Shown: positions 41,649 through 50,838 of the stretch, in pieces
Numbering within the stretch: the first letter of the stretch is position 1
How the letters are laid out: each line of letters starts with the position of its first letter
Assembly (NCBI GenBank): GCA_030653385.1
Contig: JAURZM010000079.1
Span: 207,118 to 271,117 of the forward strand
From: Rubrivivax sp.
Lineage (GTDB): Bacteria; Pseudomonadota; Gammaproteobacteria; Burkholderiales; Burkholderiaceae_C
DNA: 64,000 nucleotides
Direction of reading: 5' to 3'
Notes under the pieces: model-generated
Told to the model about the DNA's origin: nothing
Databases searched by the model: none
The model's input: the letters and a program-made list of their open reading frames with translations, nothing else
Translations under genes and position numbers: made by a program

Positions 41649-42593
41649 ATGAGCACCTCTTCCATCCCTTCCCCCGCGGCCGCACCCGGCGCCTTCAGGC
41701 GCTTCCTGGACGGCGACATCTGGTTCAGCTTCAAGAATTCGCCGATGGCCATCGTGGCCGCGGTGATTGCGGCGCTGTGCGTTTTCTGTTCGGTGTTTGC
41801 ACCCTGGGTGTCACCTCACAACCCCTTCGACCTGGCGACGCTGAACCTGTCCGACGCACGTCTGCCACCGGCCTGGCTGGAAGGCGGCAGCCGCACCTAC
41901 CTGCTGGGCACCGACGACCAGGGCCGCGACATCCTGTCGGCGCTGTTCTACGGCGCCCGTATCTCGCTGTTCGTGGGCCTGGCCTCGGTGCTGGTGTCGA
42001 TGGCCGTGGGCGTGGGCCTGGGCCTGCTGTCGGGTTTTGTCGGCGGCAAGACCGACGCCTTCATCATGCGGGTGTGCGACGTGATGCTGTCCTTCCCGTC
42101 GATCCTGATCGCGCTCTTGATCGACGGCGTGGCGCGTGCGATGTTTCCCAACGCCCACGACGAACTGGCCTTTGGCGTGCTGATCATCGCCATCTCGCTG
42201 GGCGGCTGGGTGCAGTACGCGCGCACGGTGCGCGGCAGCACGCTGGTGGAGCGCAACAAGGAATACGTGCAGGCCGCGCGGGTGATCGGTGTGTCGCCCT
42301 ACCGCATCATGGTCAAGCACGTGCTGCCCAATGTGATGGGGCCGGTGCTGGTGCTGGCCACCATCCAGGTGGCCGCCGCCATCCTGACCGAAGCCACGCT
42401 GTCCTTCCTGGGTGTGGGTGTGCCGCCCACGTCGCCCAGCCTGGGCACGCTGATCCGCGTGGGCAACGACTTCCTGTTCAGCGGCGAGTGGTGGATCACC
42501 ATCTTCCCGGGCGCCATGCTGGTGCTGATTGCGCTGAGCGTGAACCTGCTGGGCGACTGGCTGCGTGATGCGCTGAACCCGAGGCTGCGCTGA
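41649..42593 (+). CDS. Oligopeptide/dipeptide ABC transporter permease (DppC/OppC type)
   Basis: A 314-residue permease. It has the cytoplasmic N-terminal segment plus helix typical of DppC (FKNSPMAIVAAVIAAL), the LGTDDQGRDILSALFYGAR motif, and the EAA loop (VERNKEYVQAARVIGVSPY). The ATG at 41649 lies 4 bp after the dppB-type gene stop; earlier in-frame codons overlap that gene. Confidence 0.93.
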   Translation: MSTSSIPSPAAAPGAFRRFLDGDIWFSFKNSPMAIVAAVIAALCVFCSVFAPWVSPHNPFDLATLNLSDARLPPAWLEGGSRTYLLGTDDQGRDILSALFYGARISLFVGLASVLVSMAVGVGLGLLSGFVGGKTDAFIMRVCDVMLSFPSILIALLIDGVARAMFPNAHDELAFGVLIIAISLGGWVQYARTVRGSTLVERNKEYVQAARVIGVSPYRIMVKHVLPNVMGPVLVLATIQVAAAILTEATLSFLGVGVPPTSPSLGTLIRVGNDFLFSGEWWITIFPGAMLVLIALSVNLLGDWLRDALNPRLR

Positions 42594-42594
42594 G

Positions 42595-43575
42595 ATGACT
42601 GCCCCTTTGCTCGAAGTCAGGAACCTGCGCGTCGAATTCCCCACGCGCCACGGCACGCTGCTGGCGCTGGATGACATCTCCTTCGACATCTCTCCTGGTG
42701 AAGTGCTGGGCGTGGTGGGCGAATCCGGTGCCGGCAAGTCGCTTACCGGCGCGGCCATCATCGGCCTGCTCGAACCGCCGGGCCGCATTGCCGGTGGCGA
42801 GATCCGCCTGGCCGGTCAGCGCATCGACAACCTGCCTTACGAGCAGATGCGCAAGATCCGCGGCCGCCAGATCGGCGCCATCTTCCAGGACCCGCTGACG
42901 TCGCTGAACCCGCTGTACACCATCGGCCGCCAGCTCACCGAAACCATCCTCACGCACCTGCCAGTCAGCGCCGAAGAAGCGCGCCAGCGCGCCGTGCGGC
43001 TGCTGCAGGAAACCGGCATTCCGGCGGCCGAAGAACGCATCGACCAGTACCCGCACCAGTTCAGCGGCGGCATGCGCCAGCGCGTGGTCATCGCACTGGC
43101 ATTGGCAGCAGAGCCCAAGCTCATCGTGGCCGACGAGCCCACCACAGCGCTGGACGTGTCGATCCAGGCGCAGATCATTTCGCTGCTCAAGCGCCTGTGC
43201 AAGGAACACGGTGCGGCCGTGATGCTGGTCACGCACGACATGGGCGTGATCGCCGAAACCTGTGACCGCGTGGCTGTGCTCTATGCCGGCCGTGTGGCCG
43301 AGATCGGGCCCGTGGGCGACGTCATCCACCGGCCCAGCCACCCCTACACCACGGGGCTGATGGGCTCGATCCCGGCGATGGACGAAGACCGCGAGCGGCT
43401 GCTGCAGATCGACGGCTCGATGCCGCGCCTGAATGCCATTCCCAAGGGCTGCGCCTTCAACCCCCGCTGCCCGCAGGTCATGCCCCGCTGCCGCGAAGAA
43501 CGGCCCGAACTCTTTGACGCAGGCCCCACCCGCGCGGCCTGCTGGCTGGTGAACGAATCGAAGGTGAAAGCATGA
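42595..43575 (+). CDS. Peptide ABC transporter ATP-binding protein (DppD/OppD type)
   Basis: A 326-residue ATPase. Walker A is VVGESGAGKSLTG, the ABC signature is QFSGGMRQRVVIAL, and Walker B is KLIVADEPTTALD. The C-terminal oligopeptide-specific extension has the cysteines in GCAFNPRCPQVMPRC. It starts 1 bp after the previous stop and overlaps the next start (ATGA). Confidence 0.95.
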   Translation: MTAPLLEVRNLRVEFPTRHGTLLALDDISFDISPGEVLGVVGESGAGKSLTGAAIIGLLEPPGRIAGGEIRLAGQRIDNLPYEQMRKIRGRQIGAIFQDPLTSLNPLYTIGRQLTETILTHLPVSAEEARQRAVRLLQETGIPAAEERIDQYPHQFSGGMRQRVVIALALAAEPKLIVADEPTTALDVSIQAQIISLLKRLCKEHGAAVMLVTHDMGVIAETCDRVAVLYAGRVAEIGPVGDVIHRPSHPYTTGLMGSIPAMDEDRERLLQIDGSMPRLNAIPKGCAFNPRCPQVMPRCREERPELFDAGPTRAACWLVNESKVKA

Positions 43576-44594
43576 CCCCGCTCGTGCAGGTGCGCGACCT
43601 GTCCAAGACCTTCGATGTGTCGGCCCCATGGCTCAACCGTGTGGTGGAACGCAAGCCGCGGCAGTTTGTGCACGCCGTGGACGGTGTCTCCTTCACCATC
43701 GAACGCGGCAAGACGCTGGCGCTGGTGGGTGAATCGGGTTGTGGCAAGAGCACCGTGGCGCGCCTGCTGGTGGGCCTGTACCAGCCCACCCGTGGCGACG
43801 TGCAGTTTGATGGCCAGCCCACCGACGCGGCACAGAACGCTGCCGGTGTGCGCACGCTGCGCCGGCGCATGCAGATGATCTTCCAGGACCCTTATGCCAG
43901 CTTGAACCCGCGCTGGAAGGTGCTGGACATCGTCGGTGAACCCTTGCGCGAACACGGCCTGGTGAATCAGCAGGGCACGCCGCCTGGCGGCGTGCGGGAA
44001 GCCGACGCGCTGAAGGCCAAGGTCGGCGAATTGCTGCTGTCGGTGGGCCTGGCGGCGTCGGACGTCGAGAAGTTCCCGCACCAATTCAGCGGCGGTCAGC
44101 GCCAGCGCATCAGCATCGCGCGTGCGCTGGCCACGCAGCCCGAATTCCTGGTCTGCGACGAACCCACGTCGGCGCTGGACGTGTCGGTGCAAGCCCAGGT
44201 GCTGAACATCATGAAGGACCTGCAGCGCAGCCAGGGTCTGACCTACCTGTTCATCAGCCACAACCTGGCCGTCGTGCGCCACGTCGCCGACCAGGTGGGC
44301 GTGATGTACCTGGGGCGCCTGGTGGAGCTGTCGGACAAGGCCGAACTCTTCGGCCACCCGCGCCACCCCTACACCCGCATGCTGCTGGACGCCATTCCCG
44401 ACATCCACATGAGCGGCCGTTCACGCACACCGGTGCAAGGCGAAGTGCCCAACCCGCTGAACCCGCCCACGGGCTGCGCCTTCCACCCGCGCTGCCCGCA
44501 TGCCAATGCCCGCTGTTCTGCCGAGCGCCCTGCGCTGACCATGTTCCAGGGCGTGCAGGTGGCCTGCCACGCCGTCCAGGAAGGCCGGATCTAG
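43572..44594 (+). CDS. Peptide ABC transporter ATP-binding protein (DppF/OppF type)
   Basis: A 340-residue partner ATPase. Walker A is LVGESGCGKSTVA, the signature QFSGGQRQRISIAR, and Walker B FLVCDEPTSALD. The C-terminal cysteine segment is GCAFHPRCPHANARC. Its stop codon shares CTAG with the stop of the convergent lysA gene. Confidence 0.95.
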   Translation: MTPLVQVRDLSKTFDVSAPWLNRVVERKPRQFVHAVDGVSFTIERGKTLALVGESGCGKSTVARLLVGLYQPTRGDVQFDGQPTDAAQNAAGVRTLRRRMQMIFQDPYASLNPRWKVLDIVGEPLREHGLVNQQGTPPGGVREADALKAKVGELLLSVGLAASDVEKFPHQFSGGQRQRISIARALATQPEFLVCDEPTSALDVSVQAQVLNIMKDLQRSQGLTYLFISHNLAVVRHVADQVGVMYLGRLVELSDKAELFGHPRHPYTRMLLDAIPDIHMSGRSRTPVQGEVPNPLNPPTGCAFHPRCPHANARCSAERPALTMFQGVQVACHAVQEGRI

Positions 44595-45856
44595 ATCAGG
44601 CGTTCGTACGCAAACAGGCTTTCCACGGCCTCGCGCTGCCGGATCAGGTGCACCTGCTCGCCGTCCACCATGACCTCGGCCGCGCGCGGGCGTGTGTTGT
44701 AGTTGCTGGACATCGCCATGCCATAGGCGCCGGCCGACAAAACGGCCAGCATGTCGCCGGGCTGAACCGCCAGTTTGCGGTCGCGGCCCAGCCAGTCGCC
44801 TGACTCGCACACGGGGCCGACGATGTCCCAGCACAGAGTCTCGGCATTGCGCAGGTGGCAGGCCTCGATGCCCATCCAAGCTTGGTACATGGCCGGGCGC
44901 ATCAGGTCGTTCATGGCCGCGTCGACGATGCAGAAGTTCTTCTCGTCGCCCGGCTTCAGGTAAAGCACCTCGGTCAGCATCACTCCGGCGTTGCCCACCA
45001 GCGAACGGCCGGGCTCGAACAGCACTTCGCGGTGGCCATGGCCCCGTGCGTCCAGCCGCTGCAGCAGCCGGGCCACCAGCACCGCCGCGTCGGGCGGCAC
45101 TTCGTCCGTGTAGGTGATGCCCAGACCACCGCCTACATCGACGTGGTGGATGGGGATGCCGTCGGCCTCGACCGCTTCAACCAGATCGAGCACACGGTCC
45201 AGCGCGTCGAGGTAAGGCTCGAGCTGCGTGATCTGCGAGCCGATGTGGCAGTCGATGCCCACCACCTGCAGCCCGGGCAGCGAATTGGCGTGCCGGTAGG
45301 CGGCCAGCGCGTGATCGTGCGCGATGCCGAACTTGTTGCCCTTCAAGCCGGTGGAGATGTAGGGGTGCGTGCCGGCGTCGACATCGGGGTTGACACGCAG
45401 GCTGACCGGCGCACGCAGGCCCAGGCCACGCGCCACTTCGTCGAGCCGGTCCAGTTCGCCCAGGCTCTCGACGTTGAAACAGCGCACACCGACGTGCAGG
45501 GCCTGCTGCATCTCGGCGCGGGTCTTGCCGACGCCGGAAAACACCACCTTGGCCGGGTCGCCGCCTGCGGCCAGCACCCGCGCCAGTTCACCACCCGAGA
45601 CGATGTCGAAGCCGGCGCCCGCCTGCGCGAAGGTCTGCAAAACGGCGAGCGACGAGTTGGCCTTCATCGCATAACAGACCAGATGCGGTCTGCCCTTCAG
45701 CGCGGTTTCATAGGCTGCCAGCGCATCCAGCATCGCGCGCCGTGAATAGACAAACAGCGGCGTGCCGAAGCGTTGCGCCAGGTCGGCCAGGCGGTGACCT
45801 TCCAACGTCAGATCGGCGCCGCTGCGCGCCAGGAAAGGACCTCCGGGCAGGCTCAT
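44591..45856 (-). CDS. lysA: Diaminopimelate decarboxylase
   Basis: A 421-residue fold-type III PLP enzyme that makes lysine from meso-diaminopimelate. The PLP lysine is in LVCYAMKANSS, and HIGSQITQLEPY, VDVGGGLGITY and GPVCESGDWLGRDR are diagnostic; the Cys-Glu-Ser motif contributes to the partner active site. Its ATG overlaps the lptM stop. The lptM-lysA pair divergent from cyaY is a common proteobacterial arrangement. Confidence 0.97.
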   Translation of the reverse strand: MSLPGGPFLARSGADLTLEGHRLADLAQRFGTPLFVYSRRAMLDALAAYETALKGRPHLVCYAMKANSSLAVLQTFAQAGAGFDIVSGGELARVLAAGGDPAKVVFSGVGKTRAEMQQALHVGVRCFNVESLGELDRLDEVARGLGLRAPVSLRVNPDVDAGTHPYISTGLKGNKFGIAHDHALAAYRHANSLPGLQVVGIDCHIGSQITQLEPYLDALDRVLDLVEAVEADGIPIHHVDVGGGLGITYTDEVPPDAAVLVARLLQRLDARGHGHREVLFEPGRSLVGNAGVMLTEVLYLKPGDEKNFCIVDAAMNDLMRPAMYQAWMGIEACHLRNAETLCWDIVGPVCESGDWLGRDRKLAVQPGDMLAVLSAGAYGMAMSSNYNTRPRAAEVMVDGEQVHLIRQREAVESLFAYERLI

Positions 45857-46026
45857 GGCCTGGGCGCGGAAGCAGCCGATGCGGCAGGTACAGGCGCCGC
45901 CGCGGGTCGGTCAGGCAGGGTCAACGGACCCTTCTGGCCGCAAGCGGCACCCAGCAGGGCCAGGGCGGCCATGCCAGCCAGAAAACCGGCCCGGCTCGAT
46001 ACACTGTTCAGTACTTGCACACGCAT
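45853..46026 (-). CDS. lptM: LptM/YifL-like small lipoprotein
   Basis: A 57-residue lipoprotein with signal helix (AGFLAGMAALALLGAAC) and the LptM signature CGQKGPLTLPD immediately after the lipidated Cys, then a Pro/Ala-rich tail. In E. coli LptM assists LptD oxidative maturation for LPS export. It overlaps lysA by ATGA and is divergent from cyaY with only 12 bp between start codons. Confidence 0.85.
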   Translation of the reverse strand: MRVQVLNSVSSRAGFLAGMAALALLGAACGQKGPLTLPDRPAAAPVPAASAASAPRP

Positions 46027-46038
46027 GCGAAGGATTCT

Positions 46039-46389
46039 ATGAGCACGGCCTCTGAAGCCCGGACCCTGAGCGACGCCGACTACCACCGCGAAACCGGTGC
46101 CCTGCTGGCCCGCATCGAAGCCGCCACCGACCGCTGGCTGCAGGACGATGTGATCGACATCGACAGCCAGCGCACCGGTGGTCTGCTCGAACTGACCTTC
46201 CCCAACGGCAGCAAGATCATCATCAACACCCAGCCGCCCTTGCACGAGGTGTGGCTGGCAGCACAAGGGGGCGGGTTCCACTACCGCTGGTCTGATGGCC
46301 GCTGGGTGGACACACGCGATGGCAGTGAATTCCTGCAGGCATTGGCGCAACATGCCAGTGCACAAGGCGGCAAAGCCTTGCAGTTCTGA
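46039..46389 (+). CDS. cyaY: Iron donor protein CyaY (bacterial frataxin)
   Basis: A 116-residue frataxin homologue that modulates iron-sulfur cluster assembly. The acidic first helix (LSDADYHRETGALLARIE) is followed by the strands with GGLLELTFPNGSKIIINTQ and PPLHEVWLAAQGGGFHYRW, the frataxin signature. The start ATG has a GAAGGA upstream. Confidence 0.95.
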   Translation: MSTASEARTLSDADYHRETGALLARIEAATDRWLQDDVIDIDSQRTGGLLELTFPNGSKIIINTQPPLHEVWLAAQGGGFHYRWSDGRWVDTRDGSEFLQALAQHASAQGGKALQF

Positions 46390-46416
46390 GCACCGGGGCC
46401 CCCAGTCGGCAGCGCT

Positions 46417-48786
46417 TCAGCGCTTGAACAGATCGAGGATGCTGCTTCGTTCTTCTGCGCTGGGCGCCTGCGGCACCGACTCTTCCAGCCCCAGGCTGTT
46501 GACACCCCGGCCGCCGGCGAATTCTTCGAAGGTCCAGTAACCCGCCGACTGCACCACCCCGGGGGGCGGCTGAATCTCCTGCACTGGCACGCCCTTCAGC
46601 GCGTGCTGCATGAATTCGATCCACACCGGCAAAGACAGTCCGCCACCCGTTTCACGGTCCCCCAGCTTGCGCGGGGTGTCGTAGCCGATCCACACCACGG
46701 CCGCGATCGTGGGCTGAAAGCCAGCGAACCAGACGTCCATCGAATCGTTGGTGGTGCCGGTCTTGCCGTACAGGTCGGGCCGCCGCATCGTGCCTTGCGC
46801 GCGCGCTGCCGTGCCGCTGCGGGTGATTTCCTGCAGCAGCGTGTCCATCACAAACGCGTTGCGTGCCGGCAGCGTGCGCAGGTTTTCGTTCAGCTCGGGT
46901 GCCTGTGCCTGCAGCAGCAATCGACCCTTGCTGTCGGTGACCCGCGAGATCAGCATCGGCGGCACCAGGTAGCCGCCGTTGGCAAACACGCTGTAGGCGG
47001 TGACCATCTGCATCGGGGTCACCGAACCCGCTCCCAGCGCCATCGTCAGGTAGGCGGGATGACGTTCGCGGTCGAAGCCAAAACTGTCGAGCCAGGACTG
47101 GGCGAACTCGGTGCCGGTGGCATTCAGGACGCGGATCGACACCATGTTCTTGGACTTGGCCAGTGCCGTGTGAAGCGGCAACGGCCCCTCGAACTTGCCG
47201 TCATAGTTCTTGGGCTCCCAGGGCTGGCTGCCCGTGACCTTGGCGTCGAAAAACAGCGGCGCATCGTTGACCACCGTGGTCGACGTGAAGCCCTTTTCCA
47301 GCGCAGCGGAGTAGATGAAGGGCTTGAGGCTTGACCCGGGCTGGCGCCAGGCCTGGGTGACCCGGTTGAATTTGTTCTTGCCGAAGTCAAAGCCCCCCAC
47401 CAGGGCGCGCAGCGCGCCGGTGCGGGGGTCCATGGCGACCATGGCACCCTGCACTTCCGGCAATTGAGTGAGCGACCACTCACCCTTGGCGTTGCGCAGC
47501 GCACGCACCACCGCGCCGGGGCGGATCTGCTTCTTGGGGCCAGCCTTGGCCGACAGGCCCGAAGTCACCGGCCGCAGGCCATCACCCACCACCGTGATCG
47601 AGTCGCCGGACTGCAACATGGCGGTGACCTTGCGCGGTGTTGCCTCGAGCACCACCGCAGCGCGCAGGTCGTCGTTGTCGGGGTGTTCGGCCAGCGCCTC
47701 GGCCACACGCTCGTCCACCAAGGTGGGGTCGGCGGGCAGGTCCACATAGGCTTCCGGGCCACGATAGACCTGGCGCAACTCGTAGTCCATCAGGCCCTTG
47801 CGCAGCGCCCGGTAGGCCACCATCTGATCGACGGCCGACACCGTCAGGTGCACGTTCAGGCCCCGGATGTAGGCGTCTTCGCCGTACTGGCTGAACACCA
47901 GCTGCCGCGCCGTTTCGGCCAGGAACTCGCCATACATGAGGCTGTCGTTCTGGCTGCGGTAACGCAGCACTTGTTCGAGCGCTTCGTCGTGCTGGGCTTC
48001 GGTGATGAAACCGCCGGTGAACATGCGGTCGATGATGTAGCGCTGCCGGATCGTCGCCCGCCTGGGGTTGGAGATCGGGTTGTAGGCCGACGGCGCCTTC
48101 GGCAGGCCAGCCAGCATGGCCGCCTCGGCCACCGTCACGTCCTTGAGCTTCTTGTCGAAGTAGATTTCCGCAGCGGCGGCAAAGCCGCTGGCGCGCTGCC
48201 CCAGGAAGATCTGGTTCATGTACAGCTCGAGGATCTGGTCCTTCCCCAACAGGCTCTCGATCTTCAACGCCAGCAGGATCTCGTAGATCTTGCGCGTGAA
48301 AGTCTTCTCGCTGGACAAGTAGAAGTTGCGTGCCACCTGCATGGTGATGGTGCTGGCGCCCTGGCTGCGGGCATCGCGCAGGTTCTCCAGCGCGGCGCGG
48401 GCGACACCCTTGTAGTCCACGCCACCATGTTGATAGAAGCGCGCGTCTTCTGCCGCCAGCACGGCGTCTTTCATGACCTGCGGCATCTGCGCAATGGGCA
48501 CGAAGTTGCGGCGTTCTTCGCCAAACTCTCCAAGCTGCACCCCGTCCGAGGTGTACACCCGCAGCGGCAACTTGGGCCGGTAGTCAGCCAGGCTGCTGAT
48601 TTCGGGCAGGTTGGGGTAGGCCACGGCCAGCGCCAGCGCAATCAGGGCCAGCAGCGCCAGCAGGCCGGCCAAGCCCAGCCCAAACAGCCAAGCCAAGCCG
48701 CGCAGCACACGCATCAGCCAAGCCGGAGCGGCGGTGCGGGCTGGGGCGGCGTCTGCAGCGGCGGTTGGGGGCACGGGACCGGTCAT
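46417..48786 (-). CDS. mrcA: Penicillin-binding protein 1A
   Basis: A 789-residue bifunctional peptidoglycan synthase. A membrane helix (GLAWLFGLGLAGLLALLALI) precedes the glycosyltransferase domain (AAEDARFYQHGGVDYKGVAR, STITMQVARNFY). The transpeptidase domain has the serine in PGSSLKPFIYSA, SKN, and KTGTTNDSMD. An OB-like insert lies between them. The ATG at 48786 is preferred over an upstream in-frame start. It is divergent from pilM, the classic proteobacterial layout. Confidence 0.96.
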   Translation of the reverse strand: MTGPVPPTAAADAAPARTAAPAWLMRVLRGLAWLFGLGLAGLLALLALIALALAVAYPNLPEISSLADYRPKLPLRVYTSDGVQLGEFGEERRNFVPIAQMPQVMKDAVLAAEDARFYQHGGVDYKGVARAALENLRDARSQGASTITMQVARNFYLSSEKTFTRKIYEILLALKIESLLGKDQILELYMNQIFLGQRASGFAAAAEIYFDKKLKDVTVAEAAMLAGLPKAPSAYNPISNPRRATIRQRYIIDRMFTGGFITEAQHDEALEQVLRYRSQNDSLMYGEFLAETARQLVFSQYGEDAYIRGLNVHLTVSAVDQMVAYRALRKGLMDYELRQVYRGPEAYVDLPADPTLVDERVAEALAEHPDNDDLRAAVVLEATPRKVTAMLQSGDSITVVGDGLRPVTSGLSAKAGPKKQIRPGAVVRALRNAKGEWSLTQLPEVQGAMVAMDPRTGALRALVGGFDFGKNKFNRVTQAWRQPGSSLKPFIYSAALEKGFTSTTVVNDAPLFFDAKVTGSQPWEPKNYDGKFEGPLPLHTALAKSKNMVSIRVLNATGTEFAQSWLDSFGFDRERHPAYLTMALGAGSVTPMQMVTAYSVFANGGYLVPPMLISRVTDSKGRLLLQAQAPELNENLRTLPARNAFVMDTLLQEITRSGTAARAQGTMRRPDLYGKTGTTNDSMDVWFAGFQPTIAAVVWIGYDTPRKLGDRETGGGLSLPVWIEFMQHALKGVPVQEIQPPPGVVQSAGYWTFEEFAGGRGVNSLGLEESVPQAPSAEERSSILDLFKR

Positions 48787-48813
48787 GTGAACCCCGAGGA
48801 CCGGGTGCGATCG

Positions 48814-48819
48814 ATTATA
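48814..48819 (-). promoter_or_regulatory. Perfect -10 box for mrcA
   Basis: TATAAT on the minus strand would place the transcription start about 20 bp before the mrcA ATG. No good -35 box is seen at 16-18 bp. Confidence 0.5.
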
Positions 48820-49005
48820 GGAAGGTGTCCCTGCGCCCGCGAAGAAACACCATTGACGGCTTTGGCGACCCGGGCCGTGACTTTCTACACGGCCGCCCGA
48901 GATTCCCCGCGCCCGAACTTGATACTGGCTTGCGGGTTGTTTCAACTGAGCGTTCTGGCGTCAGCGATTGGCAACGTGTTACGGGGTAGTCGCCCCCTTT
49001 TTTCT

Positions 49006-49034
49006 TTGTTGCACAAGGGCTTTACTGCTAGCAT
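49006..49034 (+). promoter_or_regulatory. Putative promoter for pilMNOPQ
   Basis: TTGTTG (49006-49011) and TAGCAT (49029-49034) are 17 bp apart, about 90 bp before the proposed pilM start. Matches to the sigma70 consensus are moderate. Confidence 0.4.
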
Positions 49035-49125
49035 TGAAGTAACTTCTTAACAAGAACGGGGCCGCTCGCGGGGTGCCCTAGAGGTGCCTTTCAAGGCTGC
49101 GCCGCATGGCTGGGGAGTACGCAAT

Positions 49126-50205
49126 TTGGGATTTCTGGACACACTGCTGGGCCGCAAGCACCCCCCCGTGATCGGGTTGGATATCAGTTCGTCCAGCGTC
49201 AAGCTGGTTGAACTGGACCAGACCAGCAGCGGTGAGTTCGTGCTCGAGCGATTTGCCTCCGAACCCTTCGAGAAGGGCTGGATCACCGACGGCCAGATCG
49301 AGAAATTCGACGAAGTTGCCGCCGCCGTCAAGCGCGTGCTGGGCAAGAGCGGATCCAAGACCCGCAATGTCGTGATGGCGATGCCGCAATCAGCGGTCAT
49401 CACCAAGAAGATCATGCTGCCTGCCGGCCTGCGCGAAGAAGAGATGGAACTGCAGGTCGAGTCCGAGGCCAACCAGTACATCCCCTTCTCGCTTGACGAA
49501 GTGAGCCTGGACTTCTGTGTCATCGGCCCCAGCCCCACGTCGGCCGGTGACGTCGAGGTGCTGATTGCCGCTTCCCGCAAAGACCGCGTCCAAGACCGCC
49601 AGGGCCTGGCCGAAGCAGCCGGCTTGAAGCCGGTGGTGCTGGACATCGAGTCCCATGCCTCGCGCCTGGCCATGAGCCGGGTCGTGGCCTCGTTGCCCAA
49701 CGAAGGGCGCGACGCGCTGGTGGCGCTGTTCGAAATCGGCGCCGACACCACCAGCCTGAAGGTGCTGCGCGACGACGAAATGCTCTACGACCGCGACCAG
49801 GCCTTTGGCGGTTCGCAGCTGACGCAACTCATTTCCCGCCAGTACGGCTTTTCTTTCGAAGAAGCCGAAGCCAAGAAGCTGTCGGGCGACCTGCCCGAAG
49901 ACTACGAAGCGGCCATCCTGGCGCCCTTCGTCGACAGCCTGTCGCAGGAAATCGGCCGCGCACTGCAGTACTTCTTCACCAGCACGCCGCACCACAAGGT
50001 GCACTACGTGATGCTGGCCGGCGGCACGGCCACCCTGCCGGGCCTGAAAGACCGGGTCACCGACTTGACGGGCTTTGCCTCGAACGTCGTGAATCCGTTC
50101 GAGAACATGCAACTGGGTTCGGCGGTGCGCGAAAGTCGCGTCCGCCGTGAGGCGCCTTCCTACCTCACGGCCTGCGGCCTGGCGATGCGGAGGTTCCTCC
50201 AGTGA
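49126..50205 (+). CDS. pilM: Type IV pilus assembly protein PilM
   Basis: A 359-residue actin-like cytoplasmic protein of the type IV pilus alignment complex. The start GFLDTLLGRKHPPVIGLDI and VKLVELDQ are typical, as are the nucleotide-binding segments LVALFEIGADTTSLKVL and VMLAGGTATLPGL. A TTG at 49126 with GGGGAG eight bases upstream is chosen; a GTG 14 codons earlier (49084) is less likely. It overlaps pilN by GTGA. Confidence 0.95.
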   Translation: MGFLDTLLGRKHPPVIGLDISSSSVKLVELDQTSSGEFVLERFASEPFEKGWITDGQIEKFDEVAAAVKRVLGKSGSKTRNVVMAMPQSAVITKKIMLPAGLREEEMELQVESEANQYIPFSLDEVSLDFCVIGPSPTSAGDVEVLIAASRKDRVQDRQGLAEAAGLKPVVLDIESHASRLAMSRVVASLPNEGRDALVALFEIGADTTSLKVLRDDEMLYDRDQAFGGSQLTQLISRQYGFSFEEAEAKKLSGDLPEDYEAAILAPFVDSLSQEIGRALQYFFTSTPHHKVHYVMLAGGTATLPGLKDRVTDLTGFASNVVNPFENMQLGSAVRESRVRREAPSYLTACGLAMRRFLQ

Positions 50206-50831
50206 TCCTGATCAACCTGCTGCCCCACCGGGAAGAAAAGCGCCGCGAACGCAAGCGCTCGTTCTTCATCGGGCTGGCGGCCTGCGCGCTGGGCGGCGTT
50301 GCCGTCGTTGGCATCTGGTACTCGGTGCTGGGGCAGATGACCTCGGCCCAGGAGTCCCGCAACGCCTTCCTGCAAACCGAAATCACGCGCCTTGACTCGC
50401 AAATCAAGGACATCGCCACACTGCGCGCCGAGATCGAGGCCCTGAAAGCCCGGCAGAAGGCCGTGGAAGACCTGCAGACCGACCGCAATGTGCCAGTGCA
50501 CCTGCTGGACGAACTGGTGCGCCAGACGCCCGAAGGTGTGTACCTGACGACCATCCGCCAGACCGGGCAGGTGGTGGCCATCACGGGCACCGCGCAGACC
50601 AATGAACGGGTGTCCGAACTGCTGCGCAACACGCTGTACAACTCGGCCTGGCTTGAAAAGCCCGAGCTGGTGGAGATCAAGGCCACGGCCGTGACCACCG
50701 CCAACCGCGAGCAGCGCCGTCTGTTCGAGTTCTCGATGCGCGTCACCATCAAGCGGCCGCAGTCCGGCACGCCTGCGGCTGGCGCGACAACGGGCCCGGC
50801 CACGGCGGTCGCTCCCGCCAAATCTTCCTGA
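50202..50831 (+). CDS. pilN: Type IV pilus assembly protein PilN
   Basis: A 209-residue inner-membrane protein. It starts ILINLLPHREEKRRERKRS, the PilN segment bound by PilM, followed by a membrane helix (FFIGLAACALGGVAVVGIW) and a periplasmic coiled-coil and ferredoxin-like domain. The GTG start overlaps the pilM stop. Confidence 0.96.
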   Translation: MILINLLPHREEKRRERKRSFFIGLAACALGGVAVVGIWYSVLGQMTSAQESRNAFLQTEITRLDSQIKDIATLRAEIEALKARQKAVEDLQTDRNVPVHLLDELVRQTPEGVYLTTIRQTGQVVAITGTAQTNERVSELLRNTLYNSAWLEKPELVEIKATAVTTANREQRRLFEFSMRVTIKRPQSGTPAAGATTGPATAVAPAKSS

Positions 50832-50838
50832 GGTTGAC

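Larger units (their letters stand above)
48787..49125. other. 339-bp divergent gap between mrcA and pilM
   Basis: It holds the mrcA -10 box, a 7-bp inverted repeat GGCCGTG / CACGGCC (48873-48894), a weak hairpin with a T run (48983-49003) and the pilM promoter. An in-frame extension of mrcA and a GTG-start extension of pilM enter it but lack support. Confidence 0.5.

Noticed and set aside
46390..46416. Terminator between cyaY and mrcA
   Set aside because: The 27-bp convergent gap has only a short imperfect repeat (CAGCGCTTCAGCGCTTG) without a T run.
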